DNA from: Streptomyces sp. NRRL F-6492 | GTDB taxonomy: Bacteria > Actinomycetota > Actinomycetes > Streptomycetales > Streptomycetaceae | Reading direction: 5' to 3' | NCBI RefSeq assembly: GCF_001280125.1 | Contig: NZ_LGEG01000256.1 | Location: 1 to 64,000, forward strand | Length of the DNA stretch: 64,000 nucleotides | In this document: piece by piece, positions 19,484 to 29,700 of the stretch | Position numbering within the stretch: the first letter of the stretch is position 1 | Layout: each line of letters opens with the position of its first letter | Position numbers and translations under genes: made by a program | The notes under the pieces: generated by a model | The model's input: only the letters and a program-made list of their open reading frames with translations | What the model was told of the DNA's origin: nothing | Databases searched by the model: none

Positions 19484-21010
19484 GTGCCACGTGGTGACGG
19501 TCGACTCAATCACGACCTGCTTCCCGGTGAGAAGGGCCCCCAGGACGCTTGTGGCGTCTTCGGGGTCTGGGCTCCGGGTGAAGAGGTCGCAAAGCTCACG
19601 TACTTCGGGCTCTACGCCCTCCAGCATCGGGGCCAGGAATCCGCGGGAATCGCGGTCAGCAACGGCTCCCAGATCCTCGTCTTCAAGGACATGGGCCTCG
19701 TGTCCCAGGTCTTCGACGAGACCTCTCTCGGCTCCCTCCAAGGTCATATCGCGGTCGGTCACGCCCGCTACTCGACCACCGGGGCCTCCGTGTGGGAGAA
19801 CGCGCAGCCGACGTTCCGGGCGACCGCCCGCGGCTCGATCGCGCTCGGCCACAACGGAAACCTGGTGAACACGGCGCGACTCGCCGAGATGGTCGCGGAC
19901 CTGCCCAAGAAGGAAGGGCGCGCGACCCGGGTCGCCGCCACCAACGACACCGACCTGGTGACCGCGCTCCTCGCGGGCCAGGTGGACGAGGACGGCGAGC
20001 CGCTCACCATCGAGCAGGCCGCCGCGAAGATCCTCCCCGAGGTCCGGGGTGCCTTCTCCCTCGTCTTCATGGACGAGCACACGCTCTACGCGGCCCGTGA
20101 CCCGCAGGGCATCCGCCCGCTGGTCCTCGGCCGCCTGGAGCGCGGCTGGGTGGTCGCCTCCGAGTCCGCAGCCCTCGACATCTGCGGCGCCAGCTACGTC
20201 CGCGAGGTCGAGCCGGGCGAGATGATCGCGATCGACGAGAACGGCATCCGCACCTCTCGATTCGCGGAAGCGAAGCCCAAGGGCTGTGTCTTCGAGTACG
20301 TGTACCTGGCCCGCCCGGACACCGACATCGCCGGCCGGAACGTGTACCTCTCCCGCGTGGAGATGGGCCGCCGCCTCGCGAAGGAGGCGCCCGTCGAGGC
20401 CGACCTGGTGATAGCGACACCGGAGTCCGGCACCCCGGCCGCCATCGGCTACGCCGAGGCCTCGGGCATCCCCTTCGGTGCCGGCCTGGTGAAGAACGCC
20501 TATGTCGGGCGCACCTTCATCCAGCCCTCCCAGACCATCCGCCAGCTGGGCATCCGGCTGAAGCTGAACCCCCTCAAGGAAGTCATCAAGGGGAAGAAGC
20601 TCGTGGTCGTCGACGACTCGATCGTCCGCGGCAACACCCAGCGGGCCCTGGTCCGGATGCTCCGCGAGGCCGGTGCGGCCGAGGTCCACATCCGGATCTC
20701 CTCCCCGCCGGTCAAGTGGCCCTGCTTCTTCGGCATCGACTTCGCGACCCGCGCGGAGCTGATCGCCAACGGGATGTCGGTCGAGGAGATCGGCAAGTCG
20801 CTGGGCGCGGACTCGCTCTCGTACATCTCCCTGGAGGGGATGATCGAGGCGACCACGATCCAGAAGCCGAACCTCTGCCGTGCCTGCTTCGACGGCGAGT
20901 ACCCGATGGAGCTGCCGGACCCCGAGCTGCTCGGCAAGCAGCTCCTGGAGACCGAGCTGGCCGCCGGCCCGGCCGCCACCGCGGCCTCCGACGCGCTCCG
21001 CCGTCCGTAG
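19484..21010 (+). CDS. purF: Amidophosphoribosyltransferase
   Basis: 508 residues from GTG 19484. It makes phosphoribosylamine from PRPP and glutamine, the committed step of purine synthesis. The catalytic Cys is C23 (QDACGVFGVW), exposed after removal of a 22-residue propeptide, as in B. subtilis-type PurF. The PRPP loop is VVVDDSIVRGNT. Cysteines in KGCVFEY, WPCFFGID and LCRACFDGEYP match the positions that bind a 4Fe-4S cluster in this class. purM follows after 71 bp and is likely co-transcribed. Confidence 0.96.
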   Translation: MPRGDGRLNHDLLPGEKGPQDACGVFGVWAPGEEVAKLTYFGLYALQHRGQESAGIAVSNGSQILVFKDMGLVSQVFDETSLGSLQGHIAVGHARYSTTGASVWENAQPTFRATARGSIALGHNGNLVNTARLAEMVADLPKKEGRATRVAATNDTDLVTALLAGQVDEDGEPLTIEQAAAKILPEVRGAFSLVFMDEHTLYAARDPQGIRPLVLGRLERGWVVASESAALDICGASYVREVEPGEMIAIDENGIRTSRFAEAKPKGCVFEYVYLARPDTDIAGRNVYLSRVEMGRRLAKEAPVEADLVIATPESGTPAAIGYAEASGIPFGAGLVKNAYVGRTFIQPSQTIRQLGIRLKLNPLKEVIKGKKLVVVDDSIVRGNTQRALVRMLREAGAAEVHIRISSPPVKWPCFFGIDFATRAELIANGMSVEEIGKSLGADSLSYISLEGMIEATTIQKPNLCRACFDGEYPMELPDPELLGKQLLETELAAGPAATAASDALRRP

Positions 21011-21081
21011 CGGCGCGTCAGCCCCCGTCAACAGCCCGTAAGACCCCGCTGCAACCGCAGTACGACACGAAAGTTCCCAGC

Positions 21082-22161
21082 ATGTCTGAGTCCCTCAGTG
21101 CCGAAGGCGGCGCCAGCTACGCGTCCGCGGGCGTCGACATCGAGGCGGGCGACCGCGCCGTCGAGCTGATGAAGGAGTGGGTGAGGAAGACGAAGCGCCC
21201 CGAGGTCCTGGGCGGCCTCGGCGGCTTCGCCGGCCTCTTCGACGCCTCGGCCCTCAAGCGCTACGAGCGTCCGCTGCTCGCCTCCGCGACCGACGGCGTC
21301 GGCACGAAGGTCGACATCGCCCGCCAGCTGGGCGTGTACGACACGATCGGCCACGACCTGGTCGCGATGGTCATGGACGACATCGTCGTCTGCGGCGCCG
21401 AGCCGCTCTTCATGACCGACTACATCTGCGTGGGCAAGGTCCACCCGGAGCGGGTCGCGGCCATCGTCAAGGGCATCGCCGAGGGCTGCGTCCTGGCCGG
21501 CTGCGCCCTGGTCGGCGGCGAGACCGCGGAGCACCCGGGCCTCCTCGGCCCGGACGACTTCGACGTCGCCGGCGCCGGCACGGGCGTCGTGGAGTACGAC
21601 CGGCTGCTCGGCGCGGACCGCATCCGTACGGGTGACGCGGTCATCGCCATGGCCTCCTCCGGCCTTCACTCCAACGGCTACTCGCTCGTGCGGCACGTGG
21701 TCTTCGACCGCGTCGGCATGACCCTCGGCCAGCGGGTCGAGGAGCTCGGCCGGACCCTGGGCGAGGAGCTCCTGGAGCCCACGAAGATCTACTCGCTCGA
21801 CTGCCTGGCCCTCACCCGGACCACGGACGTCCACGCCTTCAGCCACATCACGGGCGGCGGCCTCGCGGCCAACCTGGCCCGGGTGATCCCGGACGGCCTG
21901 CACGCCACCGTCGACCGGTCGACCTGGGCCCCGGGCGCGATCTTCGACCTGGTCGGCAGGGCCGGTCAGGTGGAGCGCCTGGAGCTGGAGAAGACGCTGA
22001 ACATGGGCGTCGGCATGATGGCCGTCGTACCGGCCGATTCCGTGGACGCGGCCCTGGCCACCCTGGCGGACCGCGGGGTCGAGTCCTGGGTCGCGGGCGA
22101 GATCACCGAGCGCGGCGACCGTGCCACCGGAGCCGAGCTGGTCGGGGACTACGCGCACTGA
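21082..22161 (+). CDS. purM: Phosphoribosylformylglycinamidine cyclo-ligase
   Basis: 359 residues from ATG 21082. AIR synthetase closes the imidazole ring using FGAM and ATP. Conserved stretches: SATDGVGTKVDIA, DLVAMVMDDIVVCGAEPLFMTDY, LVGGETAEHPG, ASSGLHSNGYSLVR and FSHITGGGLAANLARV. It is downstream of purF and followed by a convergent bidirectional hairpin. Confidence 0.96.
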   Translation: MSESLSAEGGASYASAGVDIEAGDRAVELMKEWVRKTKRPEVLGGLGGFAGLFDASALKRYERPLLASATDGVGTKVDIARQLGVYDTIGHDLVAMVMDDIVVCGAEPLFMTDYICVGKVHPERVAAIVKGIAEGCVLAGCALVGGETAEHPGLLGPDDFDVAGAGTGVVEYDRLLGADRIRTGDAVIAMASSGLHSNGYSLVRHVVFDRVGMTLGQRVEELGRTLGEELLEPTKIYSLDCLALTRTTDVHAFSHITGGGLAANLARVIPDGLHATVDRSTWAPGAIFDLVGRAGQVERLELEKTLNMGVGMMAVVPADSVDAALATLADRGVESWVAGEITERGDRATGAELVGDYAH

Positions 22162-22250
22162 CCGCGGGAGCTACGGATCGGGGGCGTCCTCAGGGGCGCC
22201 CCCGATCGCCGTCTGCGCCGCCGTTTCCGTACGCGTACGCGGACAGCACA

Positions 22251-22282
22251 GAAACCCGGCCGGGTGTACCGGACCGGGTTTC
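22251..22282. terminator. Bidirectional terminator between purM and the DUF3073 gene
   Basis: Outer stem GAAACCCGG / CCGGGTTTC with an inner CCGG pairing and short loop; sits between two convergent genes. Confidence 0.75.
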
Positions 22283-22296
22283 GGTGGTTCAGAAGG

Positions 22297-22551
22297 TCAA
22301 GCGCGACGCGGGGACGAAGAGGGGCCGGACTGGTCGTCCTCGTCCTCGTCGTCCGTGTTGTAGAGATCCGCGTACTGGGCGTACGGGTCGTCTTCCTCGT
22401 CGTCGTCCTCGAACGGCTCGCCATTCGGCGGCTGGCTCGAAGTCGAAGCGCCCAGCTCATTGGCCAGACGCGTCAGGTCTGTCCCGCCGCTGCTGTACTT
22501 CAGCTGGCGGGCGACCTTGGTCTGCTTGGCCTTTGCCCGGCCGCGCCCCAT
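22297..22551 (-). CDS. DUF3073 family protein
   Basis: 84 residues from ATG 22551, preceded on the minus strand by GAGGGGG. The basic N-terminus (MGRGRAKAKQTKVARQLKY) and short conserved core (LTRLANELG) are typical of DUF3073, a small actinobacterial family; the rest is acidic and disordered (EDDDEEDDPYAQYADLYN). The basic start suggests nucleic-acid binding, but the function is unknown. Confidence 0.88.
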   Translation of the reverse strand: MGRGRAKAKQTKVARQLKYSSGGTDLTRLANELGASTSSQPPNGEPFEDDDEEDDPYAQYADLYNTDDEDEDDQSGPSSSPRRA

Positions 22552-22841
22552 GGCTCGACCCCCTCGGTGACGGGGCTCGATGGCCCCAGAGTCTTGACAC
22601 GCGTTCATGATTCGGAACGGACTCTCGACGGAGAGACCGGCCCGTAGGGCTTCAACGGTACCTGTTTCCGTGGGTCTACGGTACGCCGTGCGCATCACAT
22701 ACCCCGGTACAGAACCTTCGAGGTGCCCTTTCCTCGCTGGTCAGTCGCGATTTTAACCTCTTCTGGGGGTACGACCCGCCGATGAGGGTGAGGGAAGTCT
22801 CCCCTGCGTCCCCTTCGCGGCGGGCCGTCCCCCGGCGCGGG

Positions 22842-23942
22842 TCAGGCGCGCCGCGCCTCCGCCATCCGCTGCTCGGCGATCCGGTCGGCCGCCGCGGCCG
22901 GCGGGATCCCGTCCTCCTTCGCACGTGCGAAGATCGCGAGCGTGGTGTCGAAGATCCTCGTCGCCTTCGCCTTGCACCGGTCGAAGTCGAAGCCGTGCAG
23001 CTCGTCCGCGACCTGGATCACGCCACCGGCGTTGACCACGTAGTCGGGCGCGTAGAGGATGCCGCGCTCCTCCAGGTCCTTCTCGACGCCGAGGTGGGCG
23101 AGCTGGTTGTTGGCCGCGCCGCAGACGATCTTCGCGGTGAGGACCGGGACGGTGTCGTCGTTCAGGGCGCCGCCGAGCGCGCAGGGCGCGTAGACGTCCA
23201 GGCCCTCGACGCGGATCAGCGCGTCGGTGTCGGCGACCACCTTCACCTGCGGGTGCCGGTCGGTGATCCGGCGCACCGACTCCTCGCGCACGTCGGTCAC
23301 GTACACCTCGGCGCCGTCCTCCAGGAGGTGCTCGACGAGGTAGTGGCCGACCTTGCCGACGCCCGCGACGCCGACCTTGCGGCCGCGCAGCGTGGGGTCG
23401 CCCCACAGGGTCTGCGCGGAGGCGCGCATGCCCTGGAAGACGCCGAAGGCGGTGAGCACGGAGGAGTCGCCGGCGCCGCCGTTCTCGGGGGAGCGGCCGG
23501 TGGTCCACTCGTTCTCGCGGGCGACGACGTCCATGTCGGCGACGTAGGTGCCGACGTCGCAGGCCGTGACGTACCGGCCGCCGAGGGAGGCGACGAAGCG
23601 GCCGTAGGCGAGGAGGAGCTCCTCCGTCTTGATCTGCTCCGGGTCGCCGATGATGACGGCCTTGCCGCCACCGTGGTCGAGGCCGGCCAGGGCGTTCTTG
23701 TACGACATGCCGCGCGCCAGGTTGAGGGCGTCGGCGATCGCCTCGGCCTCGGTGGCGTACGGGTAGAAGCGGGTGCCGCCGAGGGCCGGGCCCAGGGCGG
23801 TGTCGTGGAGGGCGATGACGGCCTTGAGGCCGGTGGCGCGGTCCTGGCAGAGCACGACTTGCTCGTGGCCACCCTGTTCCGAGCGGAAGAGGGTGTGCAG
23901 CACGTCTGCGGGATCGACAGGAACGCCGGTCACATCGGTCAC
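22842..23942 (-). CDS. vdh: Valine (branched-chain amino acid) dehydrogenase
   Basis: 366 residues from GTG 23942, with GGGAG 8 nt upstream; the frame stays open upstream but is not conserved there. Glu/Leu/Phe/Val dehydrogenase family: [15 protein letters not shown], catalytic lysines in [17 protein letters not shown], and the NAD fold [12 protein letters not shown]. Length and position between purM and bldC match Streptomyces Vdh, which deaminates valine, leucine and isoleucine to keto acids that feed fatty-acid and polyketide starter units. Leucine dehydrogenase is the alternative name for the same fold. Confidence 0.93.
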   Translation of the reverse strand: MTDVTGVPVDPADVLHTLFRSEQGGHEQVVLCQDRATGLKAVIALHDTALGPALGGTRFYPYATEAEAIADALNLARGMSYKNALAGLDHGGGKAVIIGDPEQIKTEELLLAYGRFVASLGGRYVTACDVGTYVADMDVVARENEWTTGRSPENGGAGDSSVLTAFGVFQGMRASAQTLWGDPTLRGRKVGVAGVGKVGHYLVEHLLEDGAEVYVTDVREESVRRITDRHPQVKVVADTDALIRVEGLDVYAPCALGGALNDDTVPVLTAKIVCGAANNQLAHLGVEKDLEERGILYAPDYVVNAGGVIQVADELHGFDFDRCKAKATRIFDTTLAIFARAKEDGIPPAAAADRIAEQRMAEARRA

Positions 23943-24098
23943 GGTGGTGACTCCCAAGTACGAAGCGGCGGTTTCGGCCCTCCCTGCGGGTGGGGGAGGG
24001 ACCGGTTCGGCAAGAGGGTAAGCGCTACCTGGGCGTAGATCAGCCGCAGTGCGCAGGATCACCCCCTCGGGGAGTACCTCCGTGGAAGGATTCGCGAC

Positions 24099-24962
24099 AT
24101 GTCGGTCGCCTCCTCGGTCCTCGTCCCCTACGCGTCCTATCTGCGGGTGTACGAGCCGCTGGCCGCGTTCCCCGAGCCGGAGCGGTCCCACTGGGCCCGG
24201 TACGCGCGGCGGCCCCGCACCCCGGGGGCGCAGGAGGAGCTGCGCCGGTCGCTCGCGGACCTGCTGCCGACGCCCCCGGTCCCGGTGCCGGTCCACGAGA
24301 GCGGCGAGGCCTTCGTGGCGCACCTGGACGGGGTGGTGGTGGTCTGTCCGTGGCGGACCCGGCTGCGCGCGTGGCTGGCCCTGGAGGAGCTGGTGGCCGA
24401 GGGGTACCCGGGGCCGGTGCTCGACGCGATGCTGCCGCCGGTGGTGCGCGGCCAGGTGGCGGCGGACCACGAGCGCTGGCTGGCGCGGAACCCGGACGCG
24501 CGGCCGTGGATCCGTACGGCGGTCTGGCAGGTGCCGGTGCGCTGGTTCGCCCTCTTCGGCGACGAGGACCGGCAGTACGAGCCGGGCGTCCCGGGGGACG
24601 GGGCCGACGCGGGCCGGGCGCCGGTGCTGCGGTACCGGACGACGATGGCCCAGGCGCGGCGCCGGCTCGCGCGGGCGCTGCGGGCCCTGCGGGAGTCGAT
24701 CGACGACGGTCCCATGACGGAGGGTCTGGTCGAGGTGGGGCGCTGGCTGGAGGAGTTCCACCCGCGCGCCCTGGTGGAGCTGGACTTCGGCGGACTCGTG
24801 CACGTGGTGCCGGAGGAGTGGCTGGCGGAGGAGCGGTCGGCGGCCCAGCTGGCGGAGGGGCTCGCCGCGCTGCGGGCGGGGGACGGCGACGCGGCGGGCG
24901 AGGCGTACGGGCGCCTGGCCGAGCGCTGGCGGGCGATCAGGGACCTGCGGTTCGCGAACTGA
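24099..24962 (+). CDS. Conserved hypothetical protein, actinobacterial
   Basis: 287 residues from ATG 24099 with GGAAGGA upstream. No signal peptide or membrane segment. Recognisable features are an N-terminal [21 protein letters not shown] and Trp-rich helices ([22 protein letters not shown] region near 145-160). The predicted fold is largely helical with many Arg/Glu pairs. It sits between vdh and bldC, a place conserved in Streptomyces; function unknown. Confidence 0.8.
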   Translation: MSVASSVLVPYASYLRVYEPLAAFPEPERSHWARYARRPRTPGAQEELRRSLADLLPTPPVPVPVHESGEAFVAHLDGVVVVCPWRTRLRAWLALEELVAEGYPGPVLDAMLPPVVRGQVAADHERWLARNPDARPWIRTAVWQVPVRWFALFGDEDRQYEPGVPGDGADAGRAPVLRYRTTMAQARRRLARALRALRESIDDGPMTEGLVEVGRWLEEFHPRALVELDFGGLVHVVPEEWLAEERSAAQLAEGLAALRAGDGDAAGEAYGRLAERWRAIRDLRFAN

Positions 24963-25648
24963 CGCGCCCCGGGAGGGGGTCCGGCCGTCGGTAATCGGTA
25001 ACCGTGGCCGGAAGCCTCCGTGTGCGAACTGACATCAGTCGGGCATCTTCGTCAGGTCGGTATCGACAAGACATGTCCGACCGGTGTAAATGATCTTCGA
25101 GGCCTCCGGAGCCGACGGCTCCGGGATTCCTCCGCGTCCCCTTCCTCCGGTTCCCCCGGTCCGGGGGTCGCCGGTCCACGGGTCCTTCGGCTCCCGCCCG
25201 GTGGGGACGTTGGTCCCGATCCGGGCCTTTGGCTCAAGCGTGACGGACAGCACTTAACGCACCCTTGCGCCGATCACCCATCCTCGTGCCAAAATAGGAC
25301 AAGGAGTCCGGGGAGGGTTCCTTCCGTCCAACTTTGGGCGGAACGCTCAGCATTGCACTCTATGGGGGGTCTGAGGACTCCTGATCGCCCTGTGACTGAT
25401 CGTCACAGACGCGTGACTGTCCGTTATGGCATGGTCCATCGACTTCCGCCGCTGATGAACACCTGCGAGGGCAATTCCATCGGTTTGGCCGACGTGGCTG
25501 GACGGATGGTGTAGTTGTAGTGCCGAGGACAAGCCGTTCGTCCTATAACCGACTCGGCCCGCTTCTGCCATTTCGGGCAACGCGGGTCAAGGTGCAGAAT
25601 TTAGAGGAAAGAACCGAGATTGGTTCGGTTCTCCCGAGGAGGCCGCTC
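24963..25648 (+). promoter_or_regulatory. Long gene-free region and leader upstream of bldC
   Basis: Nearly 690 bp without a credible gene. The distal part (25100-25240) is GC-rich with short repeats of CGGTTCCCCCGG type. The part from 25240 on is markedly less GC-rich, as expected of promoter DNA. Close to the start codon, GAACCGAGATTGGTTCGGTTC (25605-25630) can form a small hairpin (GAACCGA/TCGGTTC) just before the ribosome binding site GAGGAGG. A complex promoter with a regulated leader is likely. Confidence 0.5.
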
Positions 25649-25855
25649 ATGACCGCTCGCACCCCTGATGCCGAGCCGCTGCTGACCCCTGCCGAGGTCG
25701 CCACGATGTTCCGTGTGGACCCGAAGACGGTGACCCGTTGGGCCAAGGCGGGCAAGCTCACGTCCATCCGCACCCTGGGTGGGCACCGCCGGTACCGCGA
25801 GGCCGAGGTCCGCGCGCTGCTGGCGGGCATTCCGCAGCAGCGCAGCGAGGCCTGA
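25649..25855 (+). CDS. bldC: Developmental regulator BldC (MerR-like DNA-binding domain)
   Basis: 68 residues from ATG 25649, preceded by CGAGGAGG. The protein is only a winged helix: LLTPAEVATMFRVDPKTVTRWAKAGKLTSIRTLGGHRRYREAEVRALL. BldC binds direct repeats cooperatively and holds back the switch from vegetative growth to sporulation in Streptomyces. Unlike classical MerR proteins it has no dimerisation helix or effector domain. Sequence and position (before hrpA, after vdh) are diagnostic. Confidence 0.96.
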   Translation: MTARTPDAEPLLTPAEVATMFRVDPKTVTRWAKAGKLTSIRTLGGHRRYREAEVRALLAGIPQQRSEA

Positions 25856-26184
25856 GGTCGCGTGACACCCCGCAGTACCCCGTAACACCGGGCCCTTCCG
25901 GATCCCCCAATCCGGCTGCCCACCCCTAGCTCTGCCGGCGGACACCTGCCCCAACAGGTCTTCGTCAGACGATCGCGCTGGACTCCGCCGGGTCCAGCGC
26001 GATCTTTTTGTGTCCGGCGCCGTCCGGTGGTCAGTGGTGCAATTGCACCGATTAAATCGGACCGGTGTAGGGAGGGTGTAAGTGAAGGGGTTTCTGAAAC
26101 TCTTTCAGTGACACCCGTCACACGGACGACCTCTTGCCAAGGTCAAGGCTGCCACTTCCCGGCGGGCCTCCGGGGCTCCGTTGG

Positions 26185-26412
26185 TCACGGGTCGGCGGGA
26201 CCTTCGTCCTCCGCCGGCGACGGCCGCTCCCCGGCCTCCGGGACCTCCGGATCCTGCGCCGCCTCCGGGACCTCCGGCATCTCCATGGCGAGCCTCAGGA
26301 GGCGGTGGCAGACCACGCAGTGGCGCGTGAGGTGCCCGTACCGCGACGCGGCCGCCAGATGGGCGCGCAGCAGTGCTCGTGTGTCGTGCCGTGCTGCGGA
26401 CGCCGCGGCCAT
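26185..26412 (-). CDS. DUF6274 family small protein with CxxCH motif
   Basis: 75 residues from ATG 26412. Conserved part: RALLRAHLAAASRYGHLTRHCVVCHRLLRLAM, with an HCxxCH motif that could bind zinc (or, by pattern only, haem); the C-terminus is acidic Pro/Glu-rich and disordered. It matches the DUF6274 proteins of Streptomyces, of unknown function. No strong ribosome binding site is visible. Confidence 0.7.
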   Translation of the reverse strand: MAAASAARHDTRALLRAHLAAASRYGHLTRHCVVCHRLLRLAMEMPEVPEAAQDPEVPEAGERPSPAEDEGPADP

Positions 26413-26498
26413 GCGCGACCACCTCCAGTCGGGGCCCCCGATTCCCTGAAGTCCGGAGTACCGGCGGGCATGGGCCCCCGTCAAGACACGGGAACGCA

Positions 26499-26532
26499 AC
26501 GAAGGCCCGCATCTCACGATGCGGGCCTTCGT
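26499..26532 (-). terminator. tRNA-Asp terminator
   Basis: Perfect 14-bp stem (ACGAAGGCCCGCAT / ATGCGGGCCTTCGT), 6-nt loop, directly downstream of tRNA-Asp on the minus strand. Confidence 0.8.
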
Positions 26533-26540
26533 TTTCGGGG

Positions 26541-26614
26541 CGATCCTGACGGGACTTGAACCCGCGACCTCCACCTTGACAGGGTGGCGAGCTAACCAAC
26601 TGCTCCACAGGACC
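26541..26614 (-). tRNA. tRNA-Asp (anticodon GTC)
   Basis: 74 nt on the minus strand, GGTCCTG ... CAGGATC plus G discriminator; loop CTGTCAA gives GTC. Identical to the copy at 33317-33390. Confidence 0.95.
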
Positions 26615-26696
26615 TTGCTCTCAGCGCTCTTTCAAGCGGCTGCGAGAGAGACTGTACAGCAGGTCAGCGGGTGCGGTCGAACTCACCGGCGGCGAG

Positions 26697-26790
26697 GACC
26701 CGACTACCGGTTCGCGCGGGTCCGGCGGCGGGTCCGAGACCGGTCCGCGCGGGTCCGGCGGCGGGTCTCCGGCCGGTCCGCGCGGGTCCG
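26697..26790 (+). repeat. GC-rich tandem repeat after hrpA
   Basis: Three imperfect copies of a ~36-bp unit built on CGGTCCGCGCGGGTCCGGCG run up to the hrpA stop codon. Confidence 0.7.
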
Positions 26791-26791
26791 G

Positions 26792-29700
26792 CTACGGGGC
26801 CATCGCGTCGATCGCCTTCACGATCCGCTTGTCCGAGACCGGGTGCGCCGTCCCCAGGGCGTGCGCGAAGTAGCTCACCCGCAGCTCCTCGATCATCCAG
26901 CGGATGTCGGTGACCTCGGCCGGCACCGGCCGCCCCTTCGGGAGCTGTTCCAGGAGCCAGGCGTACTCGTCCTGCATCTCCTGGACCTTCTCCATCCGGG
27001 TGGTGTCCCGCTGGACCCCGGTGGGCATCTGCTGGAGCCGCCGGTCCACCGCCACCAGGTAGCGCATCAGGTCCGGGAGCCGCTTCAGACCCGTACGGGT
27101 GACGAAGCCGGCCGGCACCAGCCAGTTCAGCTGCGCCCGCACGTCCTGGAGGTTCGGGAGGAGCGCCGGGCTGCCCGTGGCCTTCAGGCGCCGCTCGCAG
27201 GCCTGCCAGGCCGCCAGGATCTGCTGGACCTGGCCCACCGTCCGCACCGTCGTGTCCACCAGGTCCGCGCGGACCTTGTCGTACAGCTTCCGGAAGGACT
27301 CCTCGTCCCAGGCCGGGCCGCCGTGGTCCGCGATCAGCTTGTCGGCGGCGGCGGTCGCGCAGTCGTCGAAGAGGGCCTGGATCGAGCCGTGCGGGTTCGA
27401 GGAGAGGGCCAGCTTCTGCTGGTTGGTCAGCTTGTCCGAGGCGAACTTCGCCGGGTTCACCGGGATGTTCAGCATGATCAGCTTCCGGGTGCCCCGCCAC
27501 ATCGCGAGCGCCTGCTCGGCCTCCGTGTCGAAGAGCCGCACGGCCACGCCGTCGCCCTCGTCCACGAGCGCCGGGTACGCCTTGACCGGCTGTCCGGCCC
27601 GACGGGTCTCGAAGACCTTCGTGAGCGTGCCGATCGTCCAGTCCTTGAGCCCCGAGCGCTCCAGGGAGGGCCCGGAGCCGTCCGGGCCGCCCGTGGCCGC
27701 CGCGGCGGCCTTGGAGAGCGCCTGGCGGGCCTTGGGGCGCAGCGTGAGCCGCAGCGTCTCCAGGTCCTTGGCCTCGGCCAGCTTGCGGCGCCGCTCGTCG
27801 ACGATCCGGAACGTCACCTTGAGGTGCTCGGGCACCTTCGCCCAGTCGAAGTCCTCGGCGGTCAGCGGCACTCCGACCATCCGCTGGAGCTCGCGCGCCA
27901 GCGCCGTCGTCAGCGGCTCCTGCACGGGGACGACCGTGTCCAGGAAGCGGCCCGCGAAGTTGGGCGCCGGGACGTAGTGCCGGCGGATCGGCTTCGGCAG
28001 GGAGCGGATCAGCTCCGTGACGACCTCCGCCCGCAGGCCCGGGATCTGCCACTCGAAGCCCTCGTCCGTCACCTGGTTGAGCACCTGGAGCGGTATGTGG
28101 ACGGTCACGCCGTCCGCGTCCGCGCCCGGCTCGAACTGGTACGTCACCCGGAACTTGAGCGGTCCCTGCCGCCACGAGTCCGGGTAGTCGTCCTTGGTGA
28201 CCGCCCCCGCCTTCTCGTTGATGAGCATCTCGCGCTCGAAGTCGAGGAACTCCGGCTCCTCGTGGCGCTTGTGCTTCCACCAGGAGTCGAAGTGGGCGCC
28301 GGAGACGACGTGCTCGGGGACCCGCTTGTCGTAGAAGTCGAAGAGCGTCTCGTCGTCGACCAGGATGTCCCGGCGGCGGGCCCGGTGCTCCAGCTCCTCG
28401 ACCTCGGTGAGCAGCTTGCGGTTGTCGGCGAAGAACTTGTGGTGGGTGCGCCAGTCGCCCTCGACCAGCGCGTTCCGGATGAACAGGTCCCGGGAGACCT
28501 CCGGGTCGATCCGCCCGTAGTTCACCTTCCGGTCGGCGACGATCGGGACGCCGTACAGCGTCACCTTCTCGAACGCCATCACGGCCGCCTGGTCCTTCTC
28601 CCAGTGCGGTTCGCTGTACGTCTTCTTCACCAGGTGCTGGGCGAGCGGCTCGATCCACTCGGGCTCGATCCGGGCGTTCACCCGGGCCCAGAGGCGCGAG
28701 GTCTCCACCAGCTCGGCGGACATGACGAAGCGCGGGGGCTTCTTGAAGAGCGCGGAGCCGGGGAAGATCGCGAACTTGGCGCTGCGGGCGCCCAGGTAGT
28801 CGTTCTTCGCCCCGTCCTTCACGTCCTTGAGGCCGATGTGCGAGAGCAGACCGGCCAGGAGCGAGACGTGCACGGACTGCTCCGGCGCGTCCTCCTCGTT
28901 GAGGTGGATGCCCATCTGCTTCGCGACCGTCCGCAGCTGGGCGTAGATGTCCTGCCACTCGCGGATCCGCAGGAAGTTCAGGTACTCCTGCTTGCACATG
29001 CGGCGGAAGGAGCTGGAACCCCGCTCCTTCTGCTGCTCGCGCACGTACCGCCACAGGTTCAGGTACGCGAGGAAGTCGCTCGTCTCGTCCTTGAACCGGG
29101 CGTGCTGCTGGTCGGCCTGCGCCTGCTTCTCCGCCGGCCGCTCGCGCGGGTCCTGGATGGAGAGCGCCGCCGCGATCACCATGACCTCGCGGACGCAGCC
29201 GTTCCGGTCCGCCTCCAGGACCATCCGGGCGAGCCGGGGGTCCACGGGCAGCTGGGACAGCTTCCGGCCCTGCTGGGTGAGCCGCTTCTTCGGGTCCTTC
29301 TCGGCCGGGTCGATCGCGCCGAGCTCCTGGAGGAGCTGCACGCCGTCCCGGATGTTGCGGTGGTCCGGCGGGTCGATGAAGGGGAACTTCTCGATGTCGC
29401 CGAGCCCGGCGGCGGTCATCTGGAGGATGACGGAGGCCAGGTTGGTACGGAGGATCTCGGCGTCCGTGAACTCGGGGCGGGACAGGAAGTCGTCCTCCGA
29501 GTACAGCCGGACGCAGATGCCGTCGGACGTACGGCCGCAGCGGCCCTTGCGCTGGTTGGCGCTGGCCTGGCTGACGGGCTCGATCGGCAGCCGCTGCACC
29601 TTGGTCCGGTGCGAGTAGCGCGAGATGCGGGCGGTGCCCGGGTCGATCACGTACTTGATGCCGGGGACGGTCAGGGACGTCTCGGCGACGTTCGTGGCGA

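Noticed and set aside
26105..26608. A longer minus-strand frame overlapping the DUF6274 gene
   Set aside because: It includes the tRNA-Asp gene and is out of frame with the conserved small protein.
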